From assembly GCF_026626665.1 (NCBI RefSeq), contig NZ_JAPNKE010000002.1, forward strand, positions 8,638,001-8,702,000: a DNA stretch of 64,000 nt, read 5' to 3'. This DNA comes from Nannocystis pusilla (GTDB lineage: Bacteria > Myxococcota_A > Polyangia > Nannocystales > Nannocystaceae). The translations under genes and the position numbers were made by a program. How positions within the stretch are numbered: the stretch's first letter is position 1; each line of letters begins with the position of its first letter. Below the pieces are notes generated by a model, which made no database searches, was not told the origin of the DNA, and saw nothing but the letters and a program-made list of their open reading frames with translations. Positions 52,251 through 60,975 of the stretch are shown here, one piece after another.

Positions 52251-52876
52251 CCTTCACCGCGGCGCTCGCCCAGCACCGCGCGGTCGCCATCATGCGCGCG
52301 ACCAGCCGCGACCACGCGGCCGCGGCGATGTGGGCCGCCGTCGAGGCCGGCTTCCGCGTGCTCGAGTTCACGGTGACCACGCCCGACGCGCTCGGCCTCA
52401 TCGCGGAGTTCGCCCGCGACGGCCGCCTCACCGTCGGCGCCGGCACGGTGATGGACCCTGAGACCGCGGGCGCGGCGGTCCGCGCCGGCGCGCGCTTCCT
52501 GGTCTCGCCGGTGCTCGACGAGCGCGTCGTCGCCTGCGCGCGCGCGCTCGGAGCCGCGGCGGTGCCCGGCTGCTTCACCCCGACCGAGCTGTGGCGAGCC
52601 CACTCCGCCGGCTCCGCGGCGCAGAAGCTGTTCCCGTCGCCCGGCGACGTGGCAGCGTTCGTCCGCGCGGCGCTCGGGCCGATGCCGTTTTTGCGCATCC
52701 TGCCGACCAATGGGGTCGACGCCGCGAACACCGCCGCGGTGCTGCGAGCAGGCGCGGTCGGCGTGGGCTTCACGACGCCGCTGTTCCCCCCTGAACTCGT
52801 GCAGTCCGGAGATCTCGCAGCGATCGGGGCGCGCGCGACGACCCTGCTGACGGCCGTCGGGAGCGCCGCCGCATGA
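52235..52876 (+). CDS. eda: KDPG/KHG aldolase
   Basis: 213 residues. VAIMRATSRDHAAAAMWAAV, the catalytic Glu region FRVLEFTVTTPDAL, VGAGTVMDPETAGAAVRAGA, and the Schiff-base Lys in AAQKLFPS with ILPTNGVDAANTAAVLRAGA are those of class I KDPG/KHG aldolases, which split 2-keto-3-deoxy-6-phosphogluconate into pyruvate and glyceraldehyde 3-phosphate. No edd or other pathway gene is adjacent. The start codon sits in a copy of the dispersed repeat, and no other start fits. Confidence 0.92.
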   Translation: MSSETAFTAALAQHRAVAIMRATSRDHAAAAMWAAVEAGFRVLEFTVTTPDALGLIAEFARDGRLTVGAGTVMDPETAGAAVRAGARFLVSPVLDERVVACARALGAAAVPGCFTPTELWRAHSAGSAAQKLFPSPGDVAAFVRAALGPMPFLRILPTNGVDAANTAAVLRAGAVGVGFTTPLFPPELVQSGDLAAIGARATTLLTAVGSAAA

Positions 52877-52925
52877 ACCGCGAGCTCGCGCCGACACGTC
52901 GGGAATTGAAGGCAATGCGCCGCCC

Positions 52926-52955
52926 TTGTCGACTTCGCGCGCCTTGCGCTATCGT
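52926..52955 (+). promoter_or_regulatory. candidate promoter of the first E1-like/nitroreductase gene
   Basis: TTGTCG, 18-base spacer, TATCGT, about 50 bases before the ATG at 53006. GAGGAG 8-13 bases before that ATG is the ribosome binding site and decides it over TTG 52988. Confidence 0.35.
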
Positions 52956-53005
52956 CGAGGCGTTGCGAGCCGAGCCTACGCGCCGCGTTGTCTGAGGAGC
53001 CGTCG

Positions 53006-55276
53006 ATGTCTGCGCGCCGTTTGCCGAAGACTCTGGCTCCGTGGCGTGAGGTGCTCGCGTCCGCCGAGCGCGAGTCGTGGTTCCCGTTGATCTTCGATCG
53101 CTCCGTGCCCGCCGAGGCCGAGGCGATGGACGAGCTGATGAACGACGGCGAGGTCGTGTACATCCACGACATGCTCGAGGCCCAGCTCAAGGACCTCGTG
53201 CGCTCGCGGACGCCGAGCAAGAACTACACCGACGACGAGGTGGCGCAGGAGATCGTGCGCCTGCTCGCCGACCAGACGCCGCAGAACTACGGGCGCTGGG
53301 CCTTCTATCCGTGGTCGCGGCGCATGGTCCACCTGCTGCCGCCCGACTCGTTCATCGAGCTGCGCTCCGATCGCAACCGCAACAAGATCACGAGCGAAGA
53401 GCAGGCTCGGCTGCGCAAGATCAAGATCGCCCTCGCCGGCCTCAGCGTCGGCAACGCGGTCGCCGTCACGCTCGCGCTCGAGGGCGTGTTCGGCGAGCTC
53501 CGCCTCGCCGACTTCGACACCCTCGACCTGTCGAACATGAACCGCATCCGCTGCGCGGTGCATCACCTCGGGCTCAACAAGGCGATCATCGCGGCGCGCC
53601 AGATCTACGAGCAGAACCCGTACGCCAACCTGGTGCTGTTCACCGACGGCGTCACGACCGACAACATCGGCGAGTTCATCGACGGCACCGGCCCGGGCGA
53701 CCGCGCCGACATCGTCATCGACGAGTGCGACAGCGTCCAGATCAAGCTCAAGCTCCGCGAGGAGGCGCGGGCCCGCCGGCTGCCGGTGCTGATGGAGACC
53801 AGCGACCGCGGCATGCTCGACATCGAGCGCTTCGACCTCGAGCCCGACCGCCCGATCCTCCACGGCCTCGTCGGCAACGTGACCTCCGACCAGGTCAACA
53901 CGCTGTCGCCCCCGGCCCGACTCGGCCTGGTCCTGCAGATCGCCGGTCTGCACACCATCTCGCCGCGCCTGGCCGCCTCGCTGCTCGAGCTCAACCTCAC
54001 GCTCAAGGGCTTCTCCCAGCTCGGCTCCGACGTGACCCTCGGCGGCGCGACCACGACCACCGCGGTCCGCCGCCTCGCGCTCGGCATGCCGCTCGCCTCG
54101 GGTCGCGTCTACATCGACGTCAGCGGTCAGCTCGCCGAGGTCACCTCGCCGCCGCTGCCCGACTTGAGCCACCCGCGGCGGCTCCGCGAGACCGCGGAGG
54201 TCCGTGAATTGGTGCAGTACGCGATCATGGCGCCGTCGCACGGCAACGACCAGCCGTGGCGATTCGAGTACGGCGACGGCGTCCTGCGCGTCCTCCACGA
54301 CACCGAGCGCGGCGGCGGACGCGACGAGATCGGCCGTCACTGGGCGCTGGTGGCCATCGGTGGGGCGCTGGCCAATTTGCAGATCGCGGCGGGGGTCAAG
54401 GGTCGCGAAGCCAACATTCAGCTGTTCCCGCCCAAACAAGACCCGTCCCTGGTCGCGGAGGTGCGATTCGGATTGCGCGCCGGCGGACCGGCCGACGACC
54501 CACTATTCGAGGAGATTCCGCGGCGAAACACCAACCGCGGCCTCGGGACCCGTGCGCACCTGTCGCCGGTCCATGTGCAAGCGTTGTCGGCAGCCGCCCG
54601 CGACAGCGGGGCCAAGCTGCAACTATGTACGGACCGCGCGCTGCTCGGCGAGCTCGGGCAACTGATCGGTGAGGCCGAACGGCTGCGACTGCTCACCCCG
54701 ACGCTTCACGGTCCCACGATGCGCCAGATCCGCTGGTCGGAGGCCGAGGCCCACGACACCCAGGATGGCATTCGCGTCGAGGCACTGGCAGTGACACCGA
54801 TGGACTTCGCGGCGTTTCAGCTGCTGCGCTCGACGGATGTCGCCAAGGTGCTACGAGACACCAATGGTGGGCGCTTGCTGATGATGTCCTCGGTTCAGGC
54901 CCTAGCCTCATCCGCAGCGGTCGGCCTGCTCACCATTCCGGGTCAATCGCCCACGGCGCTGGTGCGCGGGGGCCAGGCGATGCAACAACTGTGGCTCACC
55001 GCCAGCGCCCTCGGGGTCGCCGTCCATCCGATGAACACGCTGATTGATATGTTCGCCCGGGTGGAACGCTTCCACGGGGCCGGCTTCGACAAACGCGAGA
55101 TTCAGCGCTTCCTCGAGATGCGCGAGCGCTTCACTCGCGCTTTCACCGTCGCGCTCGCCGATGTCGAAATCCTGCTGTTTCGCCTCTCCTACGCAGACCC
55201 CGCGCCGTTGCGGACCTTACGCAGACCGGTCGATGCCGTGTTCTCCGTGCCGCAACCAGAGAAGAAATCGCCGTGA
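53006..55276 (+). CDS. Rv1355c-like ThiF/E1-type adenylyltransferase fused to a nitroreductase
   Basis: 756 residues. Residues 1-135 form a helical N-terminal region; 135-390 are a ThiF/E1-like Rossmann domain (IALAGLSVGNAVAVTLAL, LADFDTLDLSNMNRIR, VIDECDSVQIKLKL, METSDRGMLDIERFDLEP); from about 400 a nitroreductase fold begins with VQYAIMAPSHGNDQPWRFEY and continues with RRNTNRGLGTR and VGLLTIPGQSP. The combination is that of the mycobacterial Rv1355c family, whose function is unknown. No E1 catalytic Cys is obvious. Codon use changes inside the gene: the E1 half is strongly G/C-ending, the nitroreductase half from about 54380 much less so. A second, frameshifted paralogue lies 2 kb downstream. 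Confidence 0.85.
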   Translation: MSARRLPKTLAPWREVLASAERESWFPLIFDRSVPAEAEAMDELMNDGEVVYIHDMLEAQLKDLVRSRTPSKNYTDDEVAQEIVRLLADQTPQNYGRWAFYPWSRRMVHLLPPDSFIELRSDRNRNKITSEEQARLRKIKIALAGLSVGNAVAVTLALEGVFGELRLADFDTLDLSNMNRIRCAVHHLGLNKAIIAARQIYEQNPYANLVLFTDGVTTDNIGEFIDGTGPGDRADIVIDECDSVQIKLKLREEARARRLPVLMETSDRGMLDIERFDLEPDRPILHGLVGNVTSDQVNTLSPPARLGLVLQIAGLHTISPRLAASLLELNLTLKGFSQLGSDVTLGGATTTTAVRRLALGMPLASGRVYIDVSGQLAEVTSPPLPDLSHPRRLRETAEVRELVQYAIMAPSHGNDQPWRFEYGDGVLRVLHDTERGGGRDEIGRHWALVAIGGALANLQIAAGVKGREANIQLFPPKQDPSLVAEVRFGLRAGGPADDPLFEEIPRRNTNRGLGTRAHLSPVHVQALSAAARDSGAKLQLCTDRALLGELGQLIGEAERLRLLTPTLHGPTMRQIRWSEAEAHDTQDGIRVEALAVTPMDFAAFQLLRSTDVAKVLRDTNGGRLLMMSSVQALASSAAVGLLTIPGQSPTALVRGGQAMQQLWLTASALGVAVHPMNTLIDMFARVERFHGAGFDKREIQRFLEMRERFTRAFTVALADVEILLFRLSYADPAPLRTLRRPVDAVFSVPQPEKKSP

Positions 55277-55370
55277 TTCTCTCGCACGCGAAGGGGCCCA
55301 AAGACCGCAAACTCGTTGCAATTGTGTATCGCAGCACACATTTGCTGCATGTGCAAGAAAGCAGCGCGTC

Positions 55371-55399
55371 TTGACACTGCCAGGTGATTCCCGTACTCT
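55371..55399 (+). promoter_or_regulatory. promoter of the acyltransferase gene
   Basis: TTGACA, 17-base spacer, TACTCT: the best sigma70-type match in the window. It lies about 90 bases before the ATG at 55492 in an A/T-richer gap, so the acyltransferase is probably transcribed on its own. Confidence 0.6.
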
Positions 55400-55491
55400 C
55401 GACCGAACATGCGGTGGCGGGAGGCAAACAGGGTTTTGCGTGCTAGTGAGGGTTGCCGCGCCCTTTCCACACATGGACGGTGGTTCCACAC

Positions 55492-56223
55492 ATGCTCTCG
55501 CTCTCCCTGGTGAACCCGCATCTTGAGCCGTCCGTGGTGGACGAGTTCTCGCAGGCCCAACGGGCCTGCTATGAGGAGTTCTCGGCGGAAGCGGCGGTCA
55601 GCGAGGTCGCGCAAGACGACCTGATGAGTGGCCGCGTGGTGTATTTCGTGGCCCGCGACGAGACGGGGGCGATGGTCGGGGGTCTGCGCCTGCACCTCAG
55701 CTTTCCGGGCACCAAGTTGCCGGTCGAGCACACGCTCTCGCAACTGTCACAGCTCGCACGATTGTTGGAGAGCCGGCGACAGCACGGTGTCGCCGAGGTG
55801 TGTGGCCTGTGGGCCTATTCGCGGTATCGCGGCACCAAGCTGAGCAATGCGCTGGTGCGCACGGCCGTGGCCGCTGCGCCGCTGTGCGAGACGAACCTGC
55901 TGATCGCGCTGTCGCACCACTATGTGGTCAACCACTGGGCGCCGATCGGATTCACCGCGGAGCCGCGTCTCGGCGTGCATTCGTACCCCGACGCCCGCTA
56001 CTTCTCGAAGGTCATCCTCCTCGACCCCGTCCGCCTCGCCACCGCCGAGCCCGAGCACAAGTGGCGGATCTTGGGCCTCCGCCAGGCGCTGCGCATGCAC
56101 TGCCCGATCTTCTGGTCGCCCGAGACCGAAGAGCACGTGCCCGTGCAGCCCAGCGAGCACGTCCCGGTCTCGTCGTCGTCCGAGCACATCGCCGGCATCG
56201 CGCAGGCCGAGCACCCGGCGTGA
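55492..56223 (+). CDS. GNAT-fold acyltransferase, N-acyl amino acid/autoinducer-synthase-like
   Basis: 243 residues from ATG 55492 (an ATG-containing open frame extends a little upstream). VVYFVARDETGAMVGGLRLH is the beta4-beta5 core of an acyl-transfer GNAT fold, followed by ARLLESRRQHGVAEVCGLWA and HHYVVNHWAPIGF, a layout like LuxI/FeeM-type or PEP-CTERM-associated acyltransferases that use acyl-ACP or acyl-CoA. The C-terminus is a Glu-His-Val-Pro repeat (SEHVPVSSSSEHIAGIAQ). The first two thirds have relaxed codon bias like the preceding gene's 3' half; from about 55980 the bias returns to the strong local pattern. Its place between two Rv1355c-like genes suggests a shared pathway. Confidence 0.7.
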   Translation: MLSLSLVNPHLEPSVVDEFSQAQRACYEEFSAEAAVSEVAQDDLMSGRVVYFVARDETGAMVGGLRLHLSFPGTKLPVEHTLSQLSQLARLLESRRQHGVAEVCGLWAYSRYRGTKLSNALVRTAVAAAPLCETNLLIALSHHYVVNHWAPIGFTAEPRLGVHSYPDARYFSKVILLDPVRLATAEPEHKWRILGLRQALRMHCPIFWSPETEEHVPVQPSEHVPVSSSSEHIAGIAQAEHPA

Positions 56224-56356
56224 CGCGACAGCGCGCCCTGTGACGCGGAGCATCGTCGCGACCTCCGCCGTCGCGTGGGTGTCGGGCCGAGCACCCGGCG
56301 TGACGCGACGGCGCGCCCTGTGACGCGGAGCATCGTCGCTACGTCCGCCGTCGCGT
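56205..56356. repeat. two tandem copies of a 72-base sequence, period 80
   Basis: GGCCGAGCACCCGGCGTGAC... at 56205-56276 recurs at 56285-56356 with about three mismatches. The first copy contains the last codons and stop of the acyltransferase gene; the second lies in the gap, so the gene's end has been duplicated. Confidence 0.8.
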
Positions 56357-56425
56357 TCGCGCTGGGTCGCGATCGACGACGCGCGCGACCGCTGCGGGCT
56401 CGTCTGACGGGGACTCGCGGGGCCG

Positions 56426-56854
56426 CTAGGTCATCGCGCTCGAGATGCCGACCTTGTCCCGCAGCCGCTTGATCTCGGCCATCAGGCGCTCGTGGTGGTC
56501 CTTCGGGATCTCGAGGTACTCGATGGCCGCGGGGATCTGGACGGTCGTGAACGCCTTGACGTTGGGGTTGAACCAGCTGAGGGCGGTGACGATGCCGCGG
56601 ACGAGGCGATTGAGCGTCACGACCGAGACCTTGCCTTTGAAGCCGTTGGCCTCGAGCAGGTCGTTCATCGCCCCGCGCTGCGTCGCGTTGGGCCCCCCGC
56701 CCTCCGAGATGACGAGCGAGCTGGTGTATTTGCCCATCTGCTTGCGCCCGAAGTCCACGTAGCCGCTCCACTCCTCGTCGGTGGGGTTGTCCTTCGTGTG
56801 CACGGCCACCAGCACCGAGTGGTAGAGCGAGTAGGCCATCGTGGGGGCGGACAT
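56426..56854 (-). CDS. STAS/SpoIIAA-like protein
   Basis: 142 residues. YSLYHSVLVAVHTKDNPTDE, SLVISEGGGPNATQRGAMND, KVSVVTLNRLVRGIVTALSW and KAFTTVQIPAAIEYLEIPKD give alternating strands and helices of a SpoIIAA/STAS-like fold found in many myxobacterial proteins of unknown role. No phosphorylatable Ser motif of true anti-sigma antagonists is certain. It runs against the flanking Rv1355c-like genes. ATG 56854 is chosen since upstream codons look non-conserved. Function unknown. Confidence 0.72.
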   Translation of the reverse strand: MSAPTMAYSLYHSVLVAVHTKDNPTDEEWSGYVDFGRKQMGKYTSSLVISEGGGPNATQRGAMNDLLEANGFKGKVSVVTLNRLVRGIVTALSWFNPNVKAFTTVQIPAAIEYLEIPKDHHERLMAEIKRLRDKVGISSAMT

Positions 56855-57254
56855 GGGGCGCGCTTCTTCTGGGCGTGGCGACGGCGGTGCGGACCCCGCT
56901 GAGCCTGCGAGAGTATAGACCAAGAGCGTGGAGACCGGGCCGCGGAGGGCGCGCGATTTCGCCCATCGGAGGGTTGCGGGGTTTGCGCATCGTCGCGCTC
57001 GCTGCGGCCATGGAGCTGTTTTTTGAAACATGTCCCTTGCGACATGCCGTAAAGGGCATGTCGCGAGGACGCGGCGGAACGGGCGTGCGGTGCGTTACCG
57101 CCCGCAGGCGGGCTGCGGCTCCAGGTTCCGCGCCCGCGGCGCCGGACGGGCGCGATCGAGCGCGCGCGCTGCGGTGGATCGACGCGACGAGCCCAGCCTA
57201 TCATGGCGGGGAGAACGGGCCGCGCAGGCGCGACGGGCAGCGGCGGGAGAGCAC
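56855..57254. other. 400-base gap before the second E1-like gene
   Basis: Divergent region with a dispersed repeat at 57027-57062. The rightward open frame begins at an ATG inside that repeat (57030), but the codons up to GTG 57255 are Arg/Ala-rich and not family-like, so I leave them out of the gene. Confidence 0.5.
57027..57062. repeat. two overlapping dispersed palindromic repeats
   Basis: AACATGTCCCTTGCGACATG overlaps the perfect hairpin GACATGCC-GTAAAG-GGCATGTC at 57041-57062. Confidence 0.75.
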
Positions 57255-59574
57255 GTGGAAACAGGGGACCGACTGGGCAAGAGGCTGCTGGAGGCGCGTT
57301 ACGAGTCCGAGGCGTGGCGACCTCAGCTCTTTCGCCTGGCTGTCGCCGAGGACCGGCGTGCGCTGTCGAAGCTGCTCGACGAGGTGCCTGGCCTCCAGGT
57401 CTACGACGCCATCGAGGAGCAGCTGATCGACCTGATCCGCACGCGCAACCCGAGCGAGCGGATCAGCGACCTCGCGGCGCGCGAGCGGGTGCAGGTGTAC
57501 CTCGGCGAGACGCCGCCGGACGAGTACGGCGTGTGGGTCTACTACCCGTGGGCCGCGCGTCTGGTGCACTTGCTCGACGAGGCCGAGTTCGTCGAGCTGC
57601 GGACCAACCGCAACAAGTACAAGCTGACGCCCGAAGAGCAGGCCCGCCTGGCCAAGAAGCGAGTCGGCGTGGTCGGCCTGTCGGTCGGTCAGACGGTGGC
57701 GACGACGATGGCGCTCGAGCGCAGCGTCGGCGAGATCCGCCTGGCCGACTTCGACCGCCTCGACCTGTCCAACCTCAACCGGATCCGCAGCTCCGTCCAC
57801 AACCTCGGCGTCTCCAAGGTCCTGATCACCGCCCGCGACATCGCCGAGATCGACCCCTTCCTCAAGGTCGTGCTCTACCCGGTCGGCGTCCACGACGACA
57901 ACCTCACCGCGTTCCTCTTGCGCGGCGGCAGGCTCGACGTGCTGATCGACGAGTGCGACAGCATCGACATCAAGCTCAAGCTGCGGTTCACCGCGCGGCT
58001 GCACAAGATCCCGGTGTTGATGGAGACCAGCGACCGCTCGCTCATCGACGTCGAGCGCTTCGACCTCGAGCCGACGCGGCCGATCTTCCACGGCCTCGTC
58101 GGCAACATCGAGCCCGAGCGGATCGCCAACCTCTCCACGGAGGAGAAGATCCCCTACGTGCTCAAGATCATCGGCGAGGGCACCATGTCGAGCCGCATGG
58201 TCACCTCGATGATCGAGATCGAGTCGACCATCAAGACCTGGCCGCAGCTCGGCTCGTGCGTCGTCTACGGCGGTGGTGCGGCCGCCGACATCGTCCGGCG
58301 CATGAACCTCGGGCAGATGAACTACTCGGGCCGCTTCATCGCCGACATCGAGAACATCGTGCCCAACGATCCGGGCGGCGGCGACGGTCAACCAGGGCTC
58401 CCGCGCGTGCCCGAGTGGACCGCCGAGGGCATGGAGCGCGCCGCCGATCGCTGGTCGCACGGGCGCCCGGCCGCGCACGCGTGGCCGCCCGAGCTGGCGC
58501 GCGAGCTGGTCGAGATCGCGGCGCGGGCCCTCCGGCGGCAACACCCAGCCGTGGCGCTGGCTGCTGCGCGGCGGCCGGCTGTTCCTGTTCCACGAGCGCG
58601 CCCGCTCCGAGGCCCTCGCCGACTTCCGCACTCTCGGCGGCGTCGCGGCCCTCGGCGCGGCGGCGGAGAGCCTGCGGCTGGCCGCGCACGCCCGCGGGCT
58701 CGAGCTGTCGCAGGTCGCGTTCCCCAGCCCCGACGAGCCCGACCTCGCGGCGGTGTTCGAACGCCTGCCCGGGCCCGGCCCCGGCGCCGCGCCGCACTGG
58801 CGCGACGAGCTCGCCGGCGCGCTCGGCCTGCGCCACACCAACCGCAAGAACTCGGACCGCGCGCCGTTCGACCCGGCCCACCACGCCGCGCTGGCCGCGG
58901 CCGCCGGCTCGGTCCACGGGGCGCAGCTGCTGTTCGTCAGCGGCGACGCCGAGCTGGCCGAGATCGCCGAGCTCGTCGGCATCGGCGATCAGCTGCGCAT
59001 CATCGACGACCGGCTCAACCAGGAGATGTTCCGCGAGGTCCGCTGGACCCCCGAGGAGGCGGAGGCGACCCGCGACGGCATCTACATCGAGTCGCTCGAG
59101 CTCAGCGCGGCCGACCTCGCCGGCCTGTCGATGTGCCGCCGACGCGACGCCCTGGCCCTGCTGCGCGCCCTCGGCGGCGGCAAGGGCCTGCGCAAGTCGG
59201 CCGCCAAGGCCATCGCCTCGGCCTCGGCCGTCGGCCTCCTGACCATGCCGCGCGTCAGCGCCGACGACTTCTTCCGCGGCGGCCAGGCGCTCCAGCGCAT
59301 GTGGCTGGTGGCGCACACGCTGGGGCTGGCGATCTATCCGATGACGACGCTCGCGTACATGTTCCTGCGCGCCCGCCACGGCGGCGAGGGCCTCAGCGAG
59401 GCCGCAGTCGCCGCGCTCGCCGAGGCCCGCCCGCGCTTCACCCGGCTGTTCCCGGTGGGGCCCGAGCAGGCCGAGGTGCTGCTGTTCCGGGTGTCGCAGG
59501 CCGAGGCCCCGACGCAAGCGTCGCTGCGCCGCCCGGTCCCGGAGATCTTGCACGTCAGCGGGGCGGGGTCGTGA
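57255..59574 (+). pseudogene. second Rv1355c-like E1/nitroreductase fusion, frameshifted
   Basis: From GTG 57255 the first frame carries the same helical N-terminus and E1-like domain as the upstream paralogue (GVVGLSVGQTVATTMALERS, LADFDRLDLSNLNRIRSS, LIDECDSIDIKLKL, METSDRSLIDVERFDLEP). At about 58530 it leaves the family pattern, and another frame continues with SGGNTQPWRWLL, RHTNRKNSDRAPF, VGLLTMPRVSADDFF and the C-terminal end. Two bases seem missing in GCGCGGGCCCTCCGG before SGGN. The break is exactly at the junction of E1-like and nitroreductase parts, so either a sequence error or a true split into two chains is possible. Codon bias is uniformly strong, unlike the first paralogue. Confidence 0.75.
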
Positions 59575-59576
59575 TA

Positions 59577-59592
59577 ATGTCCCTCGGGACAT
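59577..59592. terminator. palindromic repeat hairpin after the second E1-like gene
   Basis: ATGTCC-CTCG-GGACAT, 2 bases past the stop codon and between convergent genes; flanked by AT-richer ACAACAAATAGG. Confidence 0.65.
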
Positions 59593-59631
59593 GTCACAAC
59601 AAATAGGATCGCGGAGTCTCGTGATTCACGA

Positions 59632-60366
59632 TCACGGCGAGCAGCGCTGACAGGCCTCGGCGGCCTGGCGGCAGTCGTCGTCCGCGCGCCGGCACAGGTC
59701 GCCGTAGCGCGGGTCTTCGGGGTGCCGGGTCGCGAGGTCGCAGATCTTGCCTTCGAGCTCGCAGGTCGCGGCGGACAGGTCGCAGATGTTCTGGCAGCGG
59801 TTGCCCGTCGCCTCGTCGTCGACGGCGGTGTAACCCCGCGCGCTCGCCTCGGGCTTGGCGTCGGCGTTGTACGCGACCTTCTTCTCGCGCGTGGCCGAGG
59901 GGCCAGGGGTCGTCGCGCCGCCTTTCGGCTTCACCGGCGCGGGCGCGGGCGCCTGGGCGACCGTGGGCGCGTCGGCGGCCCGTCCGGCGCTGGCGTCCTT
60001 GCGCGGTCGCTTGGCCTTCGCAGCGTTCATCTGGAACTCGCCCGCGACCTCTTCGGCCGGCACTGGCGCGGGCGGAGGCGGCGGCGCGAAGCCCCCACCC
60101 CTGGCATCGGCCGCGAGCCCCGAGTCGCGCGCGGCCAGCAACACCCCGGCGGCGCGCAGACGCGACTCCTTGTCGGCGAGCAGGCGCTCGTACTCGGCGA
60201 GCCCGAGCTCGTCGTCGGGGTTGCCGCGCTCGGCCTCTTCGCGCTCCGGGGCCACCGGCGCCGGGGCATCGAGCGGCGCGGGAGTGGCGAAGCGCTCGGC
60301 GTCCTGCGAGGCACAGGCGGCGGTCAGCGCCAGCAGTGAAGCGCCGGCGAGATCACGAGCACGCAT
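59632..60366 (-). CDS. lipoprotein with C-terminal 8-cysteine domain (copy 1)
   Basis: 244 residues. Leader ASLLALTAAC, a long Ala/Pro/Glu/Lys linker and, at residues 191-242, eight cysteines spaced C-x3-C-x6-C-x6-C-x15-C-x6-C-x6-C-x2-C. The same spacing occurs in the upstream neighbour, with shared CDL and RH..(E/D)PRY. I do not recognise the domain; four disulfides or a metal site on the cell surface are plausible. The gene overlaps the upstream paralogue by 14 bases and is the last of a five-gene minus-strand series headed by an ECF sigma factor. Confidence 0.75.
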   Translation of the reverse strand: MRARDLAGASLLALTAACASQDAERFATPAPLDAPAPVAPEREEAERGNPDDELGLAEYERLLADKESRLRAAGVLLAARDSGLAADARGGGFAPPPPPAPVPAEEVAGEFQMNAAKAKRPRKDASAGRAADAPTVAQAPAPAPVKPKGGATTPGPSATREKKVAYNADAKPEASARGYTAVDDEATGNRCQNICDLSAATCELEGKICDLATRHPEDPRYGDLCRRADDDCRQAAEACQRCSP

Positions 60367-60910
60367 GGCAGGCCTCCGTGGCGAACTCGCAGTCGGTGGT
60401 GGCGCGCTCGCACGCGTGCTGGTAGCGCGGCTCGTCGGTGTGACGCGGGGCGAGGTCGCAGATGTGATCGCGCAGCTGGCAGATCGACGTGGTGATGTCG
60501 CAGACCGACTCGCAGCGCGCGGGCGAAGGCTCGGCGGGGGCTGCGGATGGCATCGGCGACGCGCTCGGGGGCACGGGTCCTGCCGAGGGCGTCTGCCGCT
60601 CGGCCGACTTCGCCGCCTTGTCGCCCGCCCGCACGTCCGCGTCCGCTTGCGCGTTGCGGTCCTCGGCCTCGGCCTTGGCCAGCGCCTCGCCGCCGCCGCC
60701 GGCCGCCGCCGGCGGGGTCGCTCCGAGCGCGCGCAGCTGGTCCTCGCGCGCGGCCAGCTGGGCCTCGAGCGCGTCGATGTCCTCGGGCCCGGCGGCGCCG
60801 GCCGCCGCGGACTCCGCCTGGGGCGGGGCCGACTCAGCCGCCCGCTTGGCGCACCCGGTCGAGGCCAGCCCGGCGAGCGCGAGCGCGAGTGTTCGCAAGG
60901 ACATGTTCAT
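60353..60910 (-). CDS. lipoprotein with C-terminal 8-cysteine domain (copy 2)
   Basis: 185 residues from ATG 60910. Leader LALALAGLASTGC, a coiled-coil-like Ala/Glu segment (IDALEAQLAAREDQLRAL), a Pro/Ser/Ala linker and an 8-Cys domain at 133-184 with exactly the spacing of copy 1. The start codons M-N-M-S-L-R-T come from a copy of the dispersed repeat (60898-60912). An ATG at 60979 would add a non-leader sequence. Tandem paralogy suggests partners or a heteromer. No enzymatic motif is seen. Confidence 0.75.
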   Translation of the reverse strand: MNMSLRTLALALAGLASTGCAKRAAESAPPQAESAAAGAAGPEDIDALEAQLAAREDQLRALGATPPAAAGGGGEALAKAEAEDRNAQADADVRAGDKAAKSAERQTPSAGPVPPSASPMPSAAPAEPSPARCESVCDITTSICQLRDHICDLAPRHTDEPRYQHACERATTDCEFATEACHACS

Positions 60911-60962
60911 TGTGACAGGGCCGAAACGCAAGGTCCGAAGGAACAGGTCTGAACGGACAGGC
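60898..60962. repeat. dispersed repeats at the start of the 8-Cys lipoprotein gene
   Basis: AGGACATGTTCATTGTGACAGG, then AAGGTCCGAAGGAACAGGTC and GAACGGACAGGCCC: two degenerate copies, one providing the start codon. Confidence 0.6.
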
Positions 60963-60975
60963 CCCAACATCGCGT

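Noticed and set aside
57030..57254. Extended N-terminus of the second E1-like protein starting inside a repeat
   Set aside because: The extra 75 residues are Arg/Ala-rich and have no counterpart in the paralogue; GTG 57255 aligns with the conserved start.
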